From: Paracoccus subflavus
GTDB taxonomy: Bacteria; Pseudomonadota; Alphaproteobacteria; Rhodobacterales; Rhodobacteraceae
NCBI RefSeq assembly: GCF_004310345.1
Contig: NZ_SISK01000004.1
Span: 1-64,000, forward strand
Direction of reading: 5' to 3'
DNA length: 64,000 nucleotides
Shown here: positions 1-9,409 of the stretch, piece after piece
Numbering within the stretch: position 1 is the stretch's first letter
How the letters are laid out: each line of letters opens with the position of its first letter
Position numbers and translations under genes: made by a program
Notes under the pieces: model-generated
Seen by the model: only the letters and a program-made list of their open reading frames with translations
Told to the model about the DNA's origin: nothing
The model's database searches: none

Positions 1-184
<184 letters not shown>

Positions 185-267
185 TCATTCTCCGACCAGA
201 TGATGCTGGTCTCGTGTATCGTGCTGTTTCGGCTGATGCAAATGCTGCAGGCCGGCGCCTGTCCGTG

Positions 268-426
268 TTAGCGCCAGAAGCTGAGATATTCGATCAGCCC
301 GTCGATCAGGCGCGCCGCGTTCAGGGGCAGCGCCCATTGGAACAACAGTTGGTCGGCGACGAACAGGACGCCGATCATCACCAGGATGGCGATCGCGATC
401 GTATTGGTCATGACGGAGTTATCCAT
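268..426 (-). CDS. Small single-pass membrane protein upstream of gap
   Basis: A 52-residue peptide starting MDNSVMTNTIAIAILV. Residues 7 to about 27 form one hydrophobic membrane segment, followed by a short amphipathic tail ending EYLSFWR. An alternative start at MTNTI (411) would remove five residues. It lies directly upstream of gap on the same strand, with about 85 bases between them, so the two could be co-transcribed. The longer open frame from 459 adds a proline- and arginine-rich lead that does not look real. The function is unknown. The strongest support is the clean membrane segment and the position between two real genes. Confidence 0.55.
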   Translation of the reverse strand: MDNSVMTNTIAIAILVMIGVLFVADQLLFQWALPLNAARLIDGLIEYLSFWR

Positions 427-479
427 CGGACCCCGCCCCCGCGCAAGTGGCCCTCGCACGCAGACCTTGTGCTAGCAGC

Positions 480-1487
480 CTAGTCCTCATCCTGCGGAAG
501 GGCCAGCGTGATGTCGCCCGATTCCTCCAATCGGCGGATGGTCCCAATGACTTCGTTCTTGGCCTCGTCGATGTCGGAAGCGCGCAGCCGGCCCAGGTCG
601 TCACGCTCCTCACGCAGGATATCGGCCAGGCGCTGCGACAGGTTGGCCAGGATGAATTCCGCCGCGGCGGCGTCGTCTTCGCCCGTGGCGGCGAGGGCGC
701 GGATCAGCACGGGCTGGTCGACTTCGCGCATGATCCGCGGGATGTCGCGAGGCAGCACCCGGGCCGGGATATGGGAAAAGATGAAGATCGCCTTGCGCAC
801 CCTGTCCGCGAACTCGGCATCATGCCGGCCAAGGTTGTCCAGCACATCATTGCGCAGGTCGGCGGTGGCAAAGTTCAGGATCGCCCCCATCCGGTCCGTC
901 GCGGGGGTGGACATCGCCTGTTTGGGCAGGGCTATGGCCGCCTGGAGAAGGATCAATCCCATGCGGTGCAGTGATTCGGGGGTCACGTCTGCGGTCATCG
1001 ACATGGCCTGGGCCACGGCCCGCGCCCGTTCGCGGGGCAGGGTCGTGAATATCTCGGACGCGCGTTCGACCGGCAGCTTGGACAGCATCAGCGCGACTAT
1101 TTCCACCGCCTCGGAACCGGCCAGCGACATGATGGCGTGGGCCGGCAGGACCGCAATGCGTTGCCAGGGATCGCCCCCCCGCCCCTCGATCACGGCGCGA
1201 CGGAGAAGCCGGTCGGTGCTGTCCGCAGACAGTTGCCCACCCAGAATGGCAAGCGTGCCGTCCAGATCGCCGGGAAAGGTCACGCCCACCGATTCCAGCC
1301 GGTCGCAGAATTCGGTGATGATGGCGTCCCGCGTCTGGCGGTCGATCACCCCCATGCCTGCCATTGCCTCGGCCAGAAGGGTCTGGCTTTCGCTGTCCAG
1401 CCGCGACAGGCTGGATACCTCGCCGTCGTCCAGAAGAAGGCGCACGATCACCGCCGCCTTTTGCCTTTGGCTCAGTCCCGTATACAT
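480..1487 (-). CDS. FliG-like flagellar motor switch protein (orphan)
   Basis: 335 residues, the usual FliG length. The N-terminus (LSQRQKAAVIVRLLL) matches the FliG N-domain. The last ~110 residues match the FliG C-domain, with a REVDQPVL segment, the LSQRLADILREE helix and an ending near LRRLEESGDI. In the middle domain the EHPQ motif, which FliG proteins use to contact FliM, is not visible; the equivalent stretch reads SEAVEIVALMLSKLP. FliG forms the cytoplasmic rotor ring and transmits torque from the stator. No other flagellar gene is in the window, so this copy may be an orphan or serve another purpose. Upstream spacing suggests its own promoter. Confidence 0.75.
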   Translation of the reverse strand: MYTGLSQRQKAAVIVRLLLDDGEVSSLSRLDSESQTLLAEAMAGMGVIDRQTRDAIITEFCDRLESVGVTFPGDLDGTLAILGGQLSADSTDRLLRRAVIEGRGGDPWQRIAVLPAHAIMSLAGSEAVEIVALMLSKLPVERASEIFTTLPRERARAVAQAMSMTADVTPESLHRMGLILLQAAIALPKQAMSTPATDRMGAILNFATADLRNDVLDNLGRHDAEFADRVRKAIFIFSHIPARVLPRDIPRIMREVDQPVLIRALAATGEDDAAAAEFILANLSQRLADILREERDDLGRLRASDIDEAKNEVIGTIRRLEESGDITLALPQDED

Positions 1488-1560
1488 CGTCTTGGCCCTA
1501 TCGGTCGTCCGTCACGGGCGCAATCTGGCAGGAATTGTCTAACGTCGGGTTTATGCGCCC

Positions 1561-2874
1561 CTATTTTTCCGCATTCTCGAAGACGCGGCGAAAGATCGTG
1601 TCCACGTGTCTGGTATGATAGCCAAGGTCGAACTTATCCTCGATCTGGGCCGGCGACAGGGCTGCCGTCACCTCGGGATCGGCCAGCAGTTCCTCCTTGA
1701 AGTCGGCGCCCTGTTCCCAGACCTTCATGGCGTTGCGCTGCACCAGCCGATAGGCATCCTCGCGTGAGACGCCGGCCTGCGTCAGCGCCAGAAGAACCCG
1801 CTGCGACATTATCAAACCCCGGAACCTGTTCATGTTCTTCAGCATGTTGTCGGGATAGACGACCAGCTTGTCGATGACGCCCGCCAAGCGGTTCAGCGCA
1901 AAATCCAGCGTGATCGTCGCATCGGGCGCGATGCCCCGTTCGACCGATGAATGGCTGATGTCGCGTTCATGCCACAGGGCCACGTTTTCCATGGCGGGGA
2001 TCACGGCCATGCGGACAAGGCGGGCAAGCCCGGTCAGGTTCTCGGCCAGGACCGGGTTGCGCTTGTGGGGCATGGCGGACGAGCCCTTCTGGCCGGGCGA
2101 AAAGAACTCCTCGGCCTCCAGCACTTCGGTCCGCTGCATGTGCCGAATCTCGATGGCGATGTTCTCGATGGAACTGGCGATGACGCCCAGGGTCGCGAAG
2201 AACATCGCGTGCCGGTCGCGGGGGATGACCTGGGTGCTGATCGGTTCCGGCCGCAGGCCCAGCTTGGCGCAGACATGTTCCTCGACGGCCGGGTCGATAT
2301 TGGCGAAGGTGCCGACAGCCCCGGAAATCGCGCCGGTCGCGACTTCCCAGCGGGCCTTTTCCAGACGGTTCCGGTTGCGGTCCATTTCCGCGTAGAAGCG
2401 GGCGAAGGTAAGGCCCATGGTGGTCGGCTCGGCATGGATGCCATGGCTGCGGCCGATGCGGATCGTGTCCTTGTGTTCATAGGCGCGGCGCTTGAGTGCG
2501 GCCAGCACGCGATCGATGTCGGCCAGCAGGATGTCGGCGGCGCGAACAAGCTGCACGTTCAGTGTCGTGTCCAGAACATCGCTGCTGGTCATGCCCTGAT
2601 GGACAAAGCGCGCGTCCTCGGCCCCCACATGTTCGGCCAGATGGGTCAGAAAGGCGATCACGTCGTGCTTGGTCACGGCCTCGATCTCGTCGATGCGGGC
2701 CACGTCGAATTCGACGTCTTTGGCCCGCCAGACGGCCTCGGCATTCTTGCGCGGGATCACGCCAAGGTCGGCCTGGGCGTCGCAGGCATGGGCCTCGATC
2801 TCGAACCAGATGCGGAACCTGGTTTCCGGCGACCACAGGGCGGTCATCTCGGGGCGGGCATAGCGGGGGATCAT
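1561..2874 (-). CDS. purB: Adenylosuccinate lyase
   Basis: 437 residues starting MIPRYARPEMTALWSP. PurB removes fumarate from adenylosuccinate and from SAICAR, two steps of purine synthesis. The fumarase-superfamily signature GSSAMPHKRNP is clear and contains the mobile catalytic-loop serine. The HQGMTSSDVLDT stretch and the RSHGIHAEPTT region, which carries a catalytic histidine, are also present. The start at 2874 is preceded by AAGGAGCC. The 30 extra residues of the longer open frame are unlike the family and overlap the region upstream of the divergent gene. Length and motifs look intact. Confidence 0.96.
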   Translation of the reverse strand: MIPRYARPEMTALWSPETRFRIWFEIEAHACDAQADLGVIPRKNAEAVWRAKDVEFDVARIDEIEAVTKHDVIAFLTHLAEHVGAEDARFVHQGMTSSDVLDTTLNVQLVRAADILLADIDRVLAALKRRAYEHKDTIRIGRSHGIHAEPTTMGLTFARFYAEMDRNRNRLEKARWEVATGAISGAVGTFANIDPAVEEHVCAKLGLRPEPISTQVIPRDRHAMFFATLGVIASSIENIAIEIRHMQRTEVLEAEEFFSPGQKGSSAMPHKRNPVLAENLTGLARLVRMAVIPAMENVALWHERDISHSSVERGIAPDATITLDFALNRLAGVIDKLVVYPDNMLKNMNRFRGLIMSQRVLLALTQAGVSREDAYRLVQRNAMKVWEQGADFKEELLADPEVTAALSPAQIEDKFDLGYHTRHVDTIFRRVFENAEK

Positions 2875-3019
2875 GGCGGGCTCCTTTCCGGTTGGGGCGG
2901 GCATAGCGGCACGCTTGGGCGGCGGCAAGATTTCGATTCCGGGCAAAGGTCCGGGCGGGAACATTCAGGGGGTGCGGACGGTTGAGGATCAGACCGATCC
3001 GAAACGCCGGAGTGAAGAC

Positions 3020-3727
3020 ATGTATCCGACCCATGATAGTGACCTTGGCCTGACCGAGGCCGACCGCACCAGTGAAACCCGCTTTGGCCCCCGCCCCGTG
3101 CCGGGCGGCCATCAAAAGCCCAAAGGCATCCAGTCCAGGCGCGCGGTCCCGTCGGGGCGCGTATCGCCTGACGGACGCTCGGCCTATCCGACGCCGGCCC
3201 TGAGCACCAAGATCGCCGTCTGGGGCGGCGTCGCGGTGGGCGTGGCGGGCGGAACCGCCGCCGCGATCTTTGCCATCCGCAAGCTGGCCGAGGCGATTTC
3301 CGGAGATTCTCCGTCCGGCCGCCACGACCGCAAGTCCATGGCCCCCCGTTTCCGAGAGATGGACGAGAACGAGCGTGACGCGATGCGTCAGCGCGTCCGT
3401 GCCCAGGACCGGGAGGATCGCCAGGAATTTGCCCGGCTGCGTGCCCAGGCCTCGCAGAACCGCCAGCCGACCCGGCCATCCCGCCAGAAGGGCAATTTCG
3501 TCGAGGATCTGATCCAGACATCGACCAAGCTGTCGGAAAGCCTGGAAGGAGTGGCGAAATCCGTATCGGTCGCCATGGACGGATTCCGCGGCGTCGCCCG
3601 GCAGGCGACCGAGGTCGTGTCCGAATTCGCCGATACCGCCGACCAGTTGCGTGCCGCGCTGAGGGGCGAGGCGCCAAGGCGTTCCCAGGCCAGCCCGGAC
3701 GATCACGACCGCACGCGCCGGATGTAA
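3020..3727 (+). CDS. Conserved hypothetical membrane-anchored protein upstream of the YihY gene
   Basis: 235 residues from ATG 3020, which follows a GGAGTGA ribosome site. The first ~60 residues are polar and proline-rich. One hydrophobic segment follows at about residues 62-80 (KIAVWGGVAVGVAGGTAAAIF). The rest is a charged cytoplasmic-type tail rich in Arg, Gln and Asp, with likely helical segments near residues 160-210. No catalytic motif is visible. The stop codon is 16 bases before the YihY/BrkB gene, so they probably form an operon. I do not recognise a named family. Confidence 0.75.
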   Translation: MYPTHDSDLGLTEADRTSETRFGPRPVPGGHQKPKGIQSRRAVPSGRVSPDGRSAYPTPALSTKIAVWGGVAVGVAGGTAAAIFAIRKLAEAISGDSPSGRHDRKSMAPRFREMDENERDAMRQRVRAQDREDRQEFARLRAQASQNRQPTRPSRQKGNFVEDLIQTSTKLSESLEGVAKSVSVAMDGFRGVARQATEVVSEFADTADQLRAALRGEAPRRSQASPDDHDRTRRM

Positions 3728-3743
3728 AGAAGAGGACCAGAGC

Positions 3744-4763
3744 ATGAGCAGCAGCCCGCCCGGAGTCCTCGATGCCCTGTTCGGCGACCTGGATGACCGG
3801 ACCCGCCATCGTTTCGGTCTGAAAGCTGACGGACCGGCACCCGAGGATCGGCCCCTGCGCCGCAGGGCCGGGCCTGACATCGGCCTGCGCGACCTGACCC
3901 GTGACGACTGGATCACCGTAATCAAGGCGGTTTATGAACAGATCGGCCTGGACCGGGTGACGTCGGTCGCGGGGGGCATCACCTTTTTTGGGCTGCTGTC
4001 GCTCTTTCCGGCCCTGACCGCGCTGGTATCCATCTATGGTCTGGTCGCCGATCCGGGCACGATTTCAGAGCACCTCGATCTGCTGCAAAGCTTTCTGCCC
4101 GCGGGCGCGCTGGACATCATCAGGGGGCAGGTCGAATCCATCACCTCATCGCCCGAAACGGCCCTGTCGCTGGCGGGTATCGCGGGTCTGCTGATTGCCT
4201 TCTATTCGGCCAACGGCGGCATGAAGGCGTTGCTGTCGGCCCTGAACGTCGCCTTTTTCCAGACCGAGACGCGCGGCTTCATCCGCCTGAACCTGGTATC
4301 GGCGGCCTTCACCCTGGGGGGGCTGGTCATGATCGTGCTGATGCTGGGCATCATCGCGGTCATTCCCATCCTGCTGGAAATGCTGCCCCTGGCGGGAACC
4401 ACGACGATGTGGGTGTCGCTGATCCGCTGGCCGATCATGTTCGGGATGCTGATCCTGGCCTTGGCGGCCCTGTACCGCTGGGGTCCTGCGGCGCCCGATT
4501 CGCGCTGGCGATGGGTATCGCCTGGCGCGGTCGTCGCCGCCATCGGCCTGGTCATCACCTCAATCCTGTTCAGTTGGTATGCCGCGAATTTCGCCGACTA
4601 CAACGAAACCTATGGATCGCTGGGCGCGGTGATCGCCCTGATGACCTGGCTGTGGTTCGCATCCACCGTGGTTCTGGTCGGGGCGGAGCTGAATTCGGAG
4701 CTGGAAGGGCACATGAAAAGGCTGGCGGGCCTGCCCGACAATCGCAAAACCGACAAGAAATAA
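3744..4763 (+). CDS. YihY/virulence factor BrkB family inner-membrane protein
   Basis: 339 residues. After a polar ~60-residue N-terminus come about six membrane segments. The family hallmarks are present: VAGGITFFGLLSLFPALTAL in the first segment and the YGSLGAVIALMTWLWFAST block near the end. The C-terminal NSELEGH motif is also family-typical (NAELE in many members). BrkB/YihY proteins are polytopic inner-membrane proteins of uncertain function; early reports of RNase BN activity were not upheld. The first 60 residues are hydrophilic and arginine-rich, somewhat longer than in the enterobacterial proteins. Confidence 0.92.
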   Translation: MSSSPPGVLDALFGDLDDRTRHRFGLKADGPAPEDRPLRRRAGPDIGLRDLTRDDWITVIKAVYEQIGLDRVTSVAGGITFFGLLSLFPALTALVSIYGLVADPGTISEHLDLLQSFLPAGALDIIRGQVESITSSPETALSLAGIAGLLIAFYSANGGMKALLSALNVAFFQTETRGFIRLNLVSAAFTLGGLVMIVLMLGIIAVIPILLEMLPLAGTTTMWVSLIRWPIMFGMLILALAALYRWGPAAPDSRWRWVSPGAVVAAIGLVITSILFSWYAANFADYNETYGSLGAVIALMTWLWFASTVVLVGAELNSELEGHMKRLAGLPDNRKTDKK

Positions 4764-4766
4764 CCC

Positions 4767-6425
4767 TCAGCGCTCGGTCAGCTTCAGCTCGATCCGCCGA
4801 TTGGCCGCCATGGCTTCGGCGGACGGGTCCATGACCACCGGGCGGGTATCGGCAAAGCCCGCCGCGGCCAAGCGGTTGGCGGGAAAACCCAATCTGTCGA
4901 TCATGTACTGAACCACCGCCAGTGCCCGTCCTTGGCTGAGTTCCCAGTTGTTGCGATACCGGCCCGACCCGGACAAGGGTGTGCTGTCCGTATGCCCGTC
5001 CACCCGGATGATCCAGTCGATCTCGGGCGGAATGTCGTCCGACACCTCTGACAGCAGGTTTGCCACGCGCTCGATCTGGCCGTATCCCTCGGGCGACAGC
5101 GTGGCCGATCCGGGGGGAAACAGCACCTCGGATTGAAACACGAAGCGATCCCCGACGATCTGCACGCCTTCGCGTCCTGACAGGATCTCGGACATCCGCC
5201 CGAAGAACTCAGACCGATAGCGTGCCAGGTCGCGCGCCTCCTCCTCGGCGCGCAGCCGGGCCTCTTCTTCCAGGGTCAGGCGACGGTCGCGTTCTTCGGC
5301 CACCCGCAGAAGGGCGGCGTTCAGTTGCTGGCCCAGATCGGCCACCCGCAATTCGGCCTGCCGCTGGTCCTCGCCTGCGGTGTCCAGCAGCGCCTGCAAC
5401 GACCCCAGTTGGGCAGTCAACGAGGCCACCTGTTCATTGAGCAGCGCAACCCGCCGCTGCCCCTCGTCTGACAGGCGCTGTTCGTCAGCCAGGGCCTGTT
5501 CCGCCGTGGCCAGAACGGCTGCCTGGCGTTCCACTTCGGACAGGGCCTGGTCGGCCCGAGCCAGGGCCCCGTCGCGGGCGGTTTCGGCGGCGGCCAGCAA
5601 AGTCAGAGTTTCCTCGGCCCGCCTGCGGCTTTCCTCGAGCGCGAGGGTCATGGCGGTCAGTTCGGTATCGGCCTGTTCCAGCCGTTCGCGCAAGACCCGC
5701 GCGGCTTCGGCATCGGTCAGCCGGGCAGCCTCGGATTCGGTCAGTTGCGCCTGCAGTTCGCCGGTCCGCGCTTCGGCCGCCTGATTGTCCTGCCGCAGAT
5801 CGGCGACCAGGGCCTCGAGCGCGTCGCGGCGGGCGGCGGCAAGACGGGCCTGCTCGGCCTGCGCGTCGATTTCGCGGCGCGCGGCGGCAACGGCCAGTTC
5901 GGCCGCGCTTGCGCGGTTCTGCGCCTCGGCCAGTTCGGCCTGCGCCTGATCCGTCCGGGCCTGGGACTGGGCCTGCTCGGCGGCGCGCGCGGCCATCAGG
6001 GCTGCGACCTCGGCCTCGAAATCGGTCAGGCGGCTGCGGGCTTGGGCCAGTTCGCTCTGGGTGGTTTCCAGTTGCGCGGTCAGACGCGTCACCCGGGCCG
6101 CACGGTCTCGCGCTTCGGATTCGGCATCCGCCAGGCGCGTTTGCAAAGAGACTTCGCGATCCTCGGACGCGGTCAGGGCCTGGCCCAAGGCCGCGACCTG
6201 ACGGCCCAGTTGGCCCAGACGTTCCTCTTGCGCGGACAGGGTGCGGTCCTGTTCGGCAATGGTATCATCCTTGTCGGTAAGCTGTTCGCGCAGCACGGAC
6301 TGCATCACGGTGAAAATGGTCAGAACAAAGACCAGAACCATCAGCAGCGTCGCCAGGGCATCCACGAATCCCGGCCAGATGTTCGTGGAAAAGCGGTTGC
6401 CCATGGTGGCGCGGCGCAGGGTCAT
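4767..6425 (-). CDS. OmpA/MotB-like peptidoglycan-binding protein with long periplasmic coiled coil
   Basis: 552 residues. A short N-terminus leads into one membrane segment at about residues 20-42. A very long Ala/Glu/Gln/Arg-rich coiled coil follows (about 50-400). The C-terminal OmpA domain (about 425-550) includes the peptidoglycan-binding region RVDGHTDSTPL and the later NRRIELKLTE. MotB/TolR-like partners of ExbB/MotA proteins have this one-helix-plus-OmpA plan, but the coiled coil is far longer than in MotB. The start lies 5 bases after the stop of the ExbB/MotA-like gene, so the pair forms an operon and probably one membrane complex. The plug signature of true MotB was not recognised, so a cell-envelope role is more likely than motility. 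Confidence 0.85.
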   Translation of the reverse strand: MTLRRATMGNRFSTNIWPGFVDALATLLMVLVFVLTIFTVMQSVLREQLTDKDDTIAEQDRTLSAQEERLGQLGRQVAALGQALTASEDREVSLQTRLADAESEARDRAARVTRLTAQLETTQSELAQARSRLTDFEAEVAALMAARAAEQAQSQARTDQAQAELAEAQNRASAAELAVAAARREIDAQAEQARLAAARRDALEALVADLRQDNQAAEARTGELQAQLTESEAARLTDAEAARVLRERLEQADTELTAMTLALEESRRRAEETLTLLAAAETARDGALARADQALSEVERQAAVLATAEQALADEQRLSDEGQRRVALLNEQVASLTAQLGSLQALLDTAGEDQRQAELRVADLGQQLNAALLRVAEERDRRLTLEEEARLRAEEEARDLARYRSEFFGRMSEILSGREGVQIVGDRFVFQSEVLFPPGSATLSPEGYGQIERVANLLSEVSDDIPPEIDWIIRVDGHTDSTPLSGSGRYRNNWELSQGRALAVVQYMIDRLGFPANRLAAAGFADTRPVVMDPSAEAMAANRRIELKLTER

Positions 6426-6429
6426 GGCG

Positions 6430-7785
6430 TCAGCCCTTGCCGCGCGACATCAGCGGATCGCGCAAAAGATCGTCACGGAACGGGTCATTGAAGCGCGCCG
6501 CCCGTACCGCACGGGTCAGAACCAGAATGTCGGATCGCAATTCGGCCACCATCTCGTCCCGGCCTTCGGTCAAGTCGACCGAAAGACGATTGAGCGCGGC
6601 CTCGATCCCCGAAAGGTCGGGCGGGGATGCCCCCGGACGTTCGGACTGGGCGCGGATCAGGTCAACCAGCCGCTCCTGCCCTTCCGCCAGCCGTGACAGG
6701 GCGTCGGTCAACTGGGCGATGCGGGTCGCCGACTGTTCCCGCCCGGCCTCGGTCGCCAGCGCCAGCGACTCGACCGCCTGCGCCATCACGACCACCCGCT
6801 CGTCGGCCATGCCGGCGGACTCGTCGCGCAGCAGGTCGCGTTCCACCTGCATCTGCGCAAGCCGGTCCATCTGTCCGGCCATCTGGTCCAGGAAACCCGC
6901 CAGCGCGGCCTGGTCCAGGCCATCACCCTCGGCCCCGGCAAGGCTGACACGGGTAAAGCCTGACATCCATTCCTCGAGCTCGCGGTAAAAGCGGTTCTGG
7001 CCGTGGGTCGCGAACAGTTCCAGAAGCCCCACCACCAGCGATCCGGCCAATCCCAAAAGCGAGGAGGAAAAGGCCGTCGCCATGCCGCCAAGCTGGGATT
7101 CCAGTCCCGCCATCAGCTTGTCGAACACCGCGATCCCGTTGTCGCCGGGCTGGGGGGCAAGGCCGCGGATGGTTTCCACCACCGCCGGGATGGTTGTCGC
7201 CAGTCCGTAAAACGTGCCCAGCAGCCCGAGAAAGATCAGCAGGTTGGTGATATACCGGGTGATCTCGCGCAGTTCGTCGATGCGCGCTGCTACCGAATCG
7301 AGGATCGAGGCGGCCGCCGTGGTCGAGATGACGCCCCCTGCGGACCCCCGCGTGCCCAGCAGGGCGGCCAGCGGTGCCAGCAGCCGCGGCGGCTGGTCAC
7401 CGCTGTCCAGGCTGCCGCGCGGGGCAATGCCCTTTTCGGCGGCATTGCGGCGGCGGGCGGCGAAACGCTCGATCCAACTGACCGACCGGATCAACTGGCC
7501 CACTTGCCAGAAACAGGCCAGCACCCCCAGGGCGAAAACGCCAAGGATCAGCCCGTTCAGCCACAGGTTTGCCTGAAAGATCGGCAGGATGCGTCCATAG
7601 GCGATCCATCCGCCCGCCAGCACCAGGACCAGCAGCGTCACCATCATCACGATCTGGCGCACCGGCTGGGAAAAGCGCGGGGCGACCGGCCCCATCGTGC
7701 GGGTGGCGGATATTCGGCGGTCAGAAGGCCCGATGCGGCGCGGAGAGGCAGACGGATCAGACGGCTGGCTTGTCGTATCGCTCAA
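6430..7785 (-). CDS. MotA/TolQ/ExbB-like membrane protein
   Basis: About 451 residues from a TTG codon at 7785 (LSDTTSQPS). The open frame could also start at a TTG at 7860. Membrane segments are near VRQIVMMVTLLVLVLAGGWIAYG and LILGVFALGVLACF, with a later pair in the NLLIFLGLLGTFYGLATTIPAVV region and in FSSSLLGLAGSLVVGLLEL. The LLGTFYGLATT motif and the small-residue-rich FSSSLLGLAGS helix are hallmarks of MotA/TolQ/ExbB proton-channel subunits. The C-terminal ~150 residues are an unusual helical cytoplasmic extension. It is translationally close to the OmpA/MotB-like gene, which fits an ion-driven envelope complex. Start choice is uncertain. Confidence 0.8.
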   Translation of the reverse strand: MSDTTSQPSDPSASPRRIGPSDRRISATRTMGPVAPRFSQPVRQIVMMVTLLVLVLAGGWIAYGRILPIFQANLWLNGLILGVFALGVLACFWQVGQLIRSVSWIERFAARRRNAAEKGIAPRGSLDSGDQPPRLLAPLAALLGTRGSAGGVISTTAAASILDSVAARIDELREITRYITNLLIFLGLLGTFYGLATTIPAVVETIRGLAPQPGDNGIAVFDKLMAGLESQLGGMATAFSSSLLGLAGSLVVGLLELFATHGQNRFYRELEEWMSGFTRVSLAGAEGDGLDQAALAGFLDQMAGQMDRLAQMQVERDLLRDESAGMADERVVVMAQAVESLALATEAGREQSATRIAQLTDALSRLAEGQERLVDLIRAQSERPGASPPDLSGIEAALNRLSVDLTEGRDEMVAELRSDILVLTRAVRAARFNDPFRDDLLRDPLMSRGKG

Positions 7786-7865
7786 AGGACTGCATTCCCG
7801 TTGCCTGGGGCCATGATGGGCAAGTGTAGGGCGGCCCCCACCGCTTGCCAAGCGATCCAATGGGG

Positions 7866-8420
7866 TCAGGTCGGGGGATCGTTGCGCCCCAGCAACCGCC
7901 GCACCCGCTCGGTGAGGCGATCAAGATCGGCATCGGCAAGCCCGATCCGGGTCAGATGCGCGGCGGTATTGAACAGATAATCGGCATTGGCCCCGCGACG
8001 CCCCTGCGCCCGGGCGATGATGCGCGCTTGCTCGTCCAGGTCCAGCCCGCCCGCATACTGGACATGATCGCGCCGCATCACATAGGTCAGCGCCTCGACC
8101 CGGCGTCCGTCGTCCAGCCGCAAGGGCAGAATCGCCTCGCGATAGGCTTCGGTCACCAGCTCGCGGGCGCGCAGATAGGCGATCACCTCGTCATGGTCCG
8201 TCTCGGCGACGCGCAGGGCCAGACCGCTGCATTCTGCGCCCGCCTGTTCATCAAGGCCCAGCACCAGCCCCGGCAGGGATACGGTGCCCCGATACCGGGT
8301 CGAGCGCATGCAGAAGCTGCGCGCATAGCCCGTGACCCAAGCCCGCCGGGCTTCGACCGGCGTAAAGCCGGGATCCCAGATCAGGGAGCCATATCCAAAG
8401 ACCCAGTCAATCCGACGCAT
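7866..8420 (-). CDS. ChaC-like gamma-glutamylcyclotransferase
   Basis: 184 residues. The N-terminal motif FGYGSLIWDPGF carries the YGSL substrate-binding loop of the gamma-glutamylcyclotransferase fold. The RSFCMRSTRYRGT and PGLVLGLD segments are typical of the ChaC branch, which cleaves glutathione to 5-oxoproline and Cys-Gly. ChaC proteins have a catalytic glutamate after the YGSL region; I see acidic candidates in the LVLGLDEQAGAEC stretch but cannot assign the residue with certainty. It is a stand-alone cytosolic enzyme between the ExbB-like gene and the aromatic amino acid genes. Confidence 0.9.
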   Translation of the reverse strand: MRRIDWVFGYGSLIWDPGFTPVEARRAWVTGYARSFCMRSTRYRGTVSLPGLVLGLDEQAGAECSGLALRVAETDHDEVIAYLRARELVTEAYREAILPLRLDDGRRVEALTYVMRRDHVQYAGGLDLDEQARIIARAQGRRGANADYLFNTAAHLTRIGLADADLDRLTERVRRLLGRNDPPT

Positions 8421-8449
8421 CGTTCCGGCATCCGTTCATGCCTGACAGA

Positions 8450-9409
8450 CTAGCCGTGGCCGGACCCGGACGGAAGGGCCGGGGCCGGGTTGCCGGATGA
8501 AGCCACACGGCCGAAATCGGGCGCGGCGGTATCCTGGCCCGCCTCGATGATGCCACGGCGGATGGCCCGGGTGCGGGTGAAGTAATCGTGCAACTGCTGG
8601 CCGTCGCCCATGCGGATAGCGCGTTGCAGGACGAACAGTTCCTCGGTGAAGCGGCCCAGGATGTCGAGCGTCGCCTCCTTGTTGTGCAGGAACACGTCGC
8701 GCCACATAGTCGGGTCGCTGGCCGCGATCCGGGTGAAATCTCGAAAGCCCGCAGCGGAATACTGGATCACCTCCTCGTCCGTGACACGGCGCAGGTGATC
8801 GGCCACGCCCACCATCGTATAGGCGATCAGGTGGGGGGCATGGCTGGTCACGGCCAGGACCAGGTCGTGATGGGCAGCCTCCATGCTGTCGGTCTTGGCG
8901 CCCATGGCCCGGACCAGATCGGACAGGCGTGCGACGGCATCCGGGTCGCTGGCGGGCAGGGGCGTCAGCAGCCACCAGCGGTTGCGGAACAGGCTGGCAA
9001 AACCGGACCGCGGGCCGGAATGTTCGGTTCCGGCCAGCGGATGGCCGGGGATGAAATGAACGCCCGCAGGGATATGCGGGCAAACCGCGTCGATGACCGA
9101 CTGTTTGACCGAACCCACATCGGTGACGGTCGCGCCCGGCTTCAGATGCGGGGCGATCTCGGCCGCCACGGCGCCCATGGCGCCCACGGGCACGGCCAGC
9201 ACCACCAGATCGGCATCCGCCACAGCCTCGGCGGCGGTGTCGAATATGCGGTCGCACAGGCCGATCTCGCGGGCGATGTCGCGCGTCTCGGCGCTGCGGG
9301 CATGGCCGGTGATCTCGCGCGCAAGGCGGCCCTCGCGGATGGCATGAGCCATGGACCCGGCGATCAACCCCAGGCCGATCAACGCCACGCGGTCATAGAT
9401 GACGGTCAT
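8450..9409 (-). CDS. tyrC: Prephenate/arogenate (cyclohexadienyl) dehydrogenase
   Basis: 319 residues. The N-terminus shows a dinucleotide-binding fold (VALIGLGLIAGSMA). Later come DVGSVKQSVID, the FIPGHPLAGTEHSGP motif around the catalytic histidine, and the AAGFRDFTRIAASDPTMWRD stretch typical of TyrA/TyrC dehydrogenases. It oxidatively decarboxylates prephenate or arogenate toward tyrosine using NAD(P). The start ATG overlaps the stop of hisC by four bases (ATGA), so the two are translationally coupled, an arrangement common in Rhodobacteraceae. There is no fused chorismate mutase and no ACT domain. Confidence 0.93.
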   Translation of the reverse strand: MTVIYDRVALIGLGLIAGSMAHAIREGRLAREITGHARSAETRDIAREIGLCDRIFDTAAEAVADADLVVLAVPVGAMGAVAAEIAPHLKPGATVTDVGSVKQSVIDAVCPHIPAGVHFIPGHPLAGTEHSGPRSGFASLFRNRWWLLTPLPASDPDAVARLSDLVRAMGAKTDSMEAAHHDLVLAVTSHAPHLIAYTMVGVADHLRRVTDEEVIQYSAAGFRDFTRIAASDPTMWRDVFLHNKEATLDILGRFTEELFVLQRAIRMGDGQQLHDYFTRTRAIRRGIIEAGQDTAAPDFGRVASSGNPAPALPSGSGHG

